Assembly: GCA_002796045.1 (NCBI GenBank)
Contig: PCVM01000098.1
Location: 2,324-8,480, forward strand
DNA from: Candidatus Roizmanbacteria bacterium CG11_big_fil_rev_8_21_14_0_20_36_8
GTDB taxonomy: Bacteria > Patescibacteriota > Microgenomatia > UBA1406 > GWC2-37-13
Length of the DNA: 6,157 bases
Direction: 5' to 3'
Shown here: positions 6,047-6,157 of the stretch, piece by piece
Numbering within the stretch: position 1 is the stretch's first letter
Layout: every line of letters starts with the position of its first letter
Position numbers and translations under genes: made by a program
Notes under the pieces: generated by a model
The model's database searches: none
What the model saw: the letters and a program-made list of their open reading frames with translations, nothing else
Told to the model about the DNA's origin: nothing

Positions 6047-6157
6047 ATGGGAAAAAAGAAATCACAAAAAAAGGAAACGAAGCCGAATCTAGTGCTAAAG
6101 TTAATTAAAAGTGCATCTATTCTAATAGTCTATTTTGCAGCCGTAGTTTTTTTGGCG
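6047..6157 (+). CDS. N-terminus of an unidentified membrane protein (partial, 3' end missing)
   Basis: Thirty-seven codons are visible before the window ends. The first 21 residues are strongly basic (MGKKKSQKKETKP at the start). A hydrophobic stretch, about residues 23-37 (SASILIVYFAAVVFLA), then looks like the beginning of a membrane helix with its N-terminus in the cytoplasm. An in-frame TGA at 6041-6043 leaves this ATG as the first possible start. A TATACT box 6 nt upstream supports it and implies a leaderless message. The gene is divergent from the pilus operon, with 64 nt between the two starts. The lysine-rich head followed by a helix resembles the N-termini of FtsK-type DNA translocases in some CPR bacteria, but too little is visible to name it. 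Confidence 0.7.
   Translation, partial: MGKKKSQKKETKPNLVLKLIKSASILIVYFAAVVFLA

Noticed and set aside
1..6157. tRNA, rRNA, CRISPR array, insertion sequence or attachment site
   Set aside because: Almost all bases are in protein-coding frames. I saw no regularly spaced direct repeats, terminal inverted repeats, transposase motifs or tRNA-like cloverleaf segments.

Overview
The window reads as part of a type IV pilus (T4P) locus. Five complete genes and one gene cut by the left edge lie on the minus strand in one run. A divergent gene at the right edge is only just entered. In minus-strand transcription order: an Hpt phosphotransfer protein (5982-5575), a single-domain CheY-like response regulator (5563-5195), a PilB/GspE-type assembly ATPase (5169-3493), a PilC/GspF-type inner-membrane platform protein (3486-2437), a small GspH/FimT-like pilin (2409-1909), and a large pilin fused to a seven-repeat LVIVD-type beta-propeller (1912-1, no stop in the window). 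Gaps are 11, 25, 6 and 27 nt, then a 4-nt overlap, so co-transcription is likely. On the plus strand at 6047-6157 are the first 37 codons of a lysine-rich, single-TM N-terminus.

Organism: the DNA is AT-rich and TGA acts as a normal stop, which argues against the UGA-glycine code of Gracilibacteria/Absconditabacteria. A compact T4P operon, pilins with GspH-like bodies, and a pilin N-terminus fused to LVIVD repeats together suggest a Patescibacteria/CPR bacterium, for example of the Paceibacteria/Parcubacteria type. This rests on gene content and protein style, not on a phylogenetic marker.

How the genes fit together: PilB hydrolyses ATP in the cytoplasm and, through PilC in the membrane, drives pilin subunits into a filament. 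The two prepilins at the end of the operon are probable cargo. The propeller pilin is well placed to be a large surface-exposed minor or tip subunit that binds a surface or another cell. The Hpt and response regulator at the head of the operon look like a phosphorelay module feeding signals to the motor, but no histidine kinase is encoded here. The prepilin peptidase, retraction ATPase (PilT) and PilM/N/O-type alignment proteins are not in the window.

Expression: most starts lack a Shine-Dalgarno sequence. Two have a near-perfect -10 hexamer exactly 6 nt before the ATG (TATAAT before the GspH-like pilin, TATACT before the plus-strand gene). This predicts leaderless transcripts and an internal promoter that could raise pilin expression over the motor genes. 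The only clear Shine-Dalgarno precedes the GTG-started propeller pilin, which overlaps its upstream neighbour. Positions 1-1912 are fully coding although no closed ORF exists there, because the frame runs off the left edge. I found no RNA genes, CRISPR, insertion sequences or convincing terminators.
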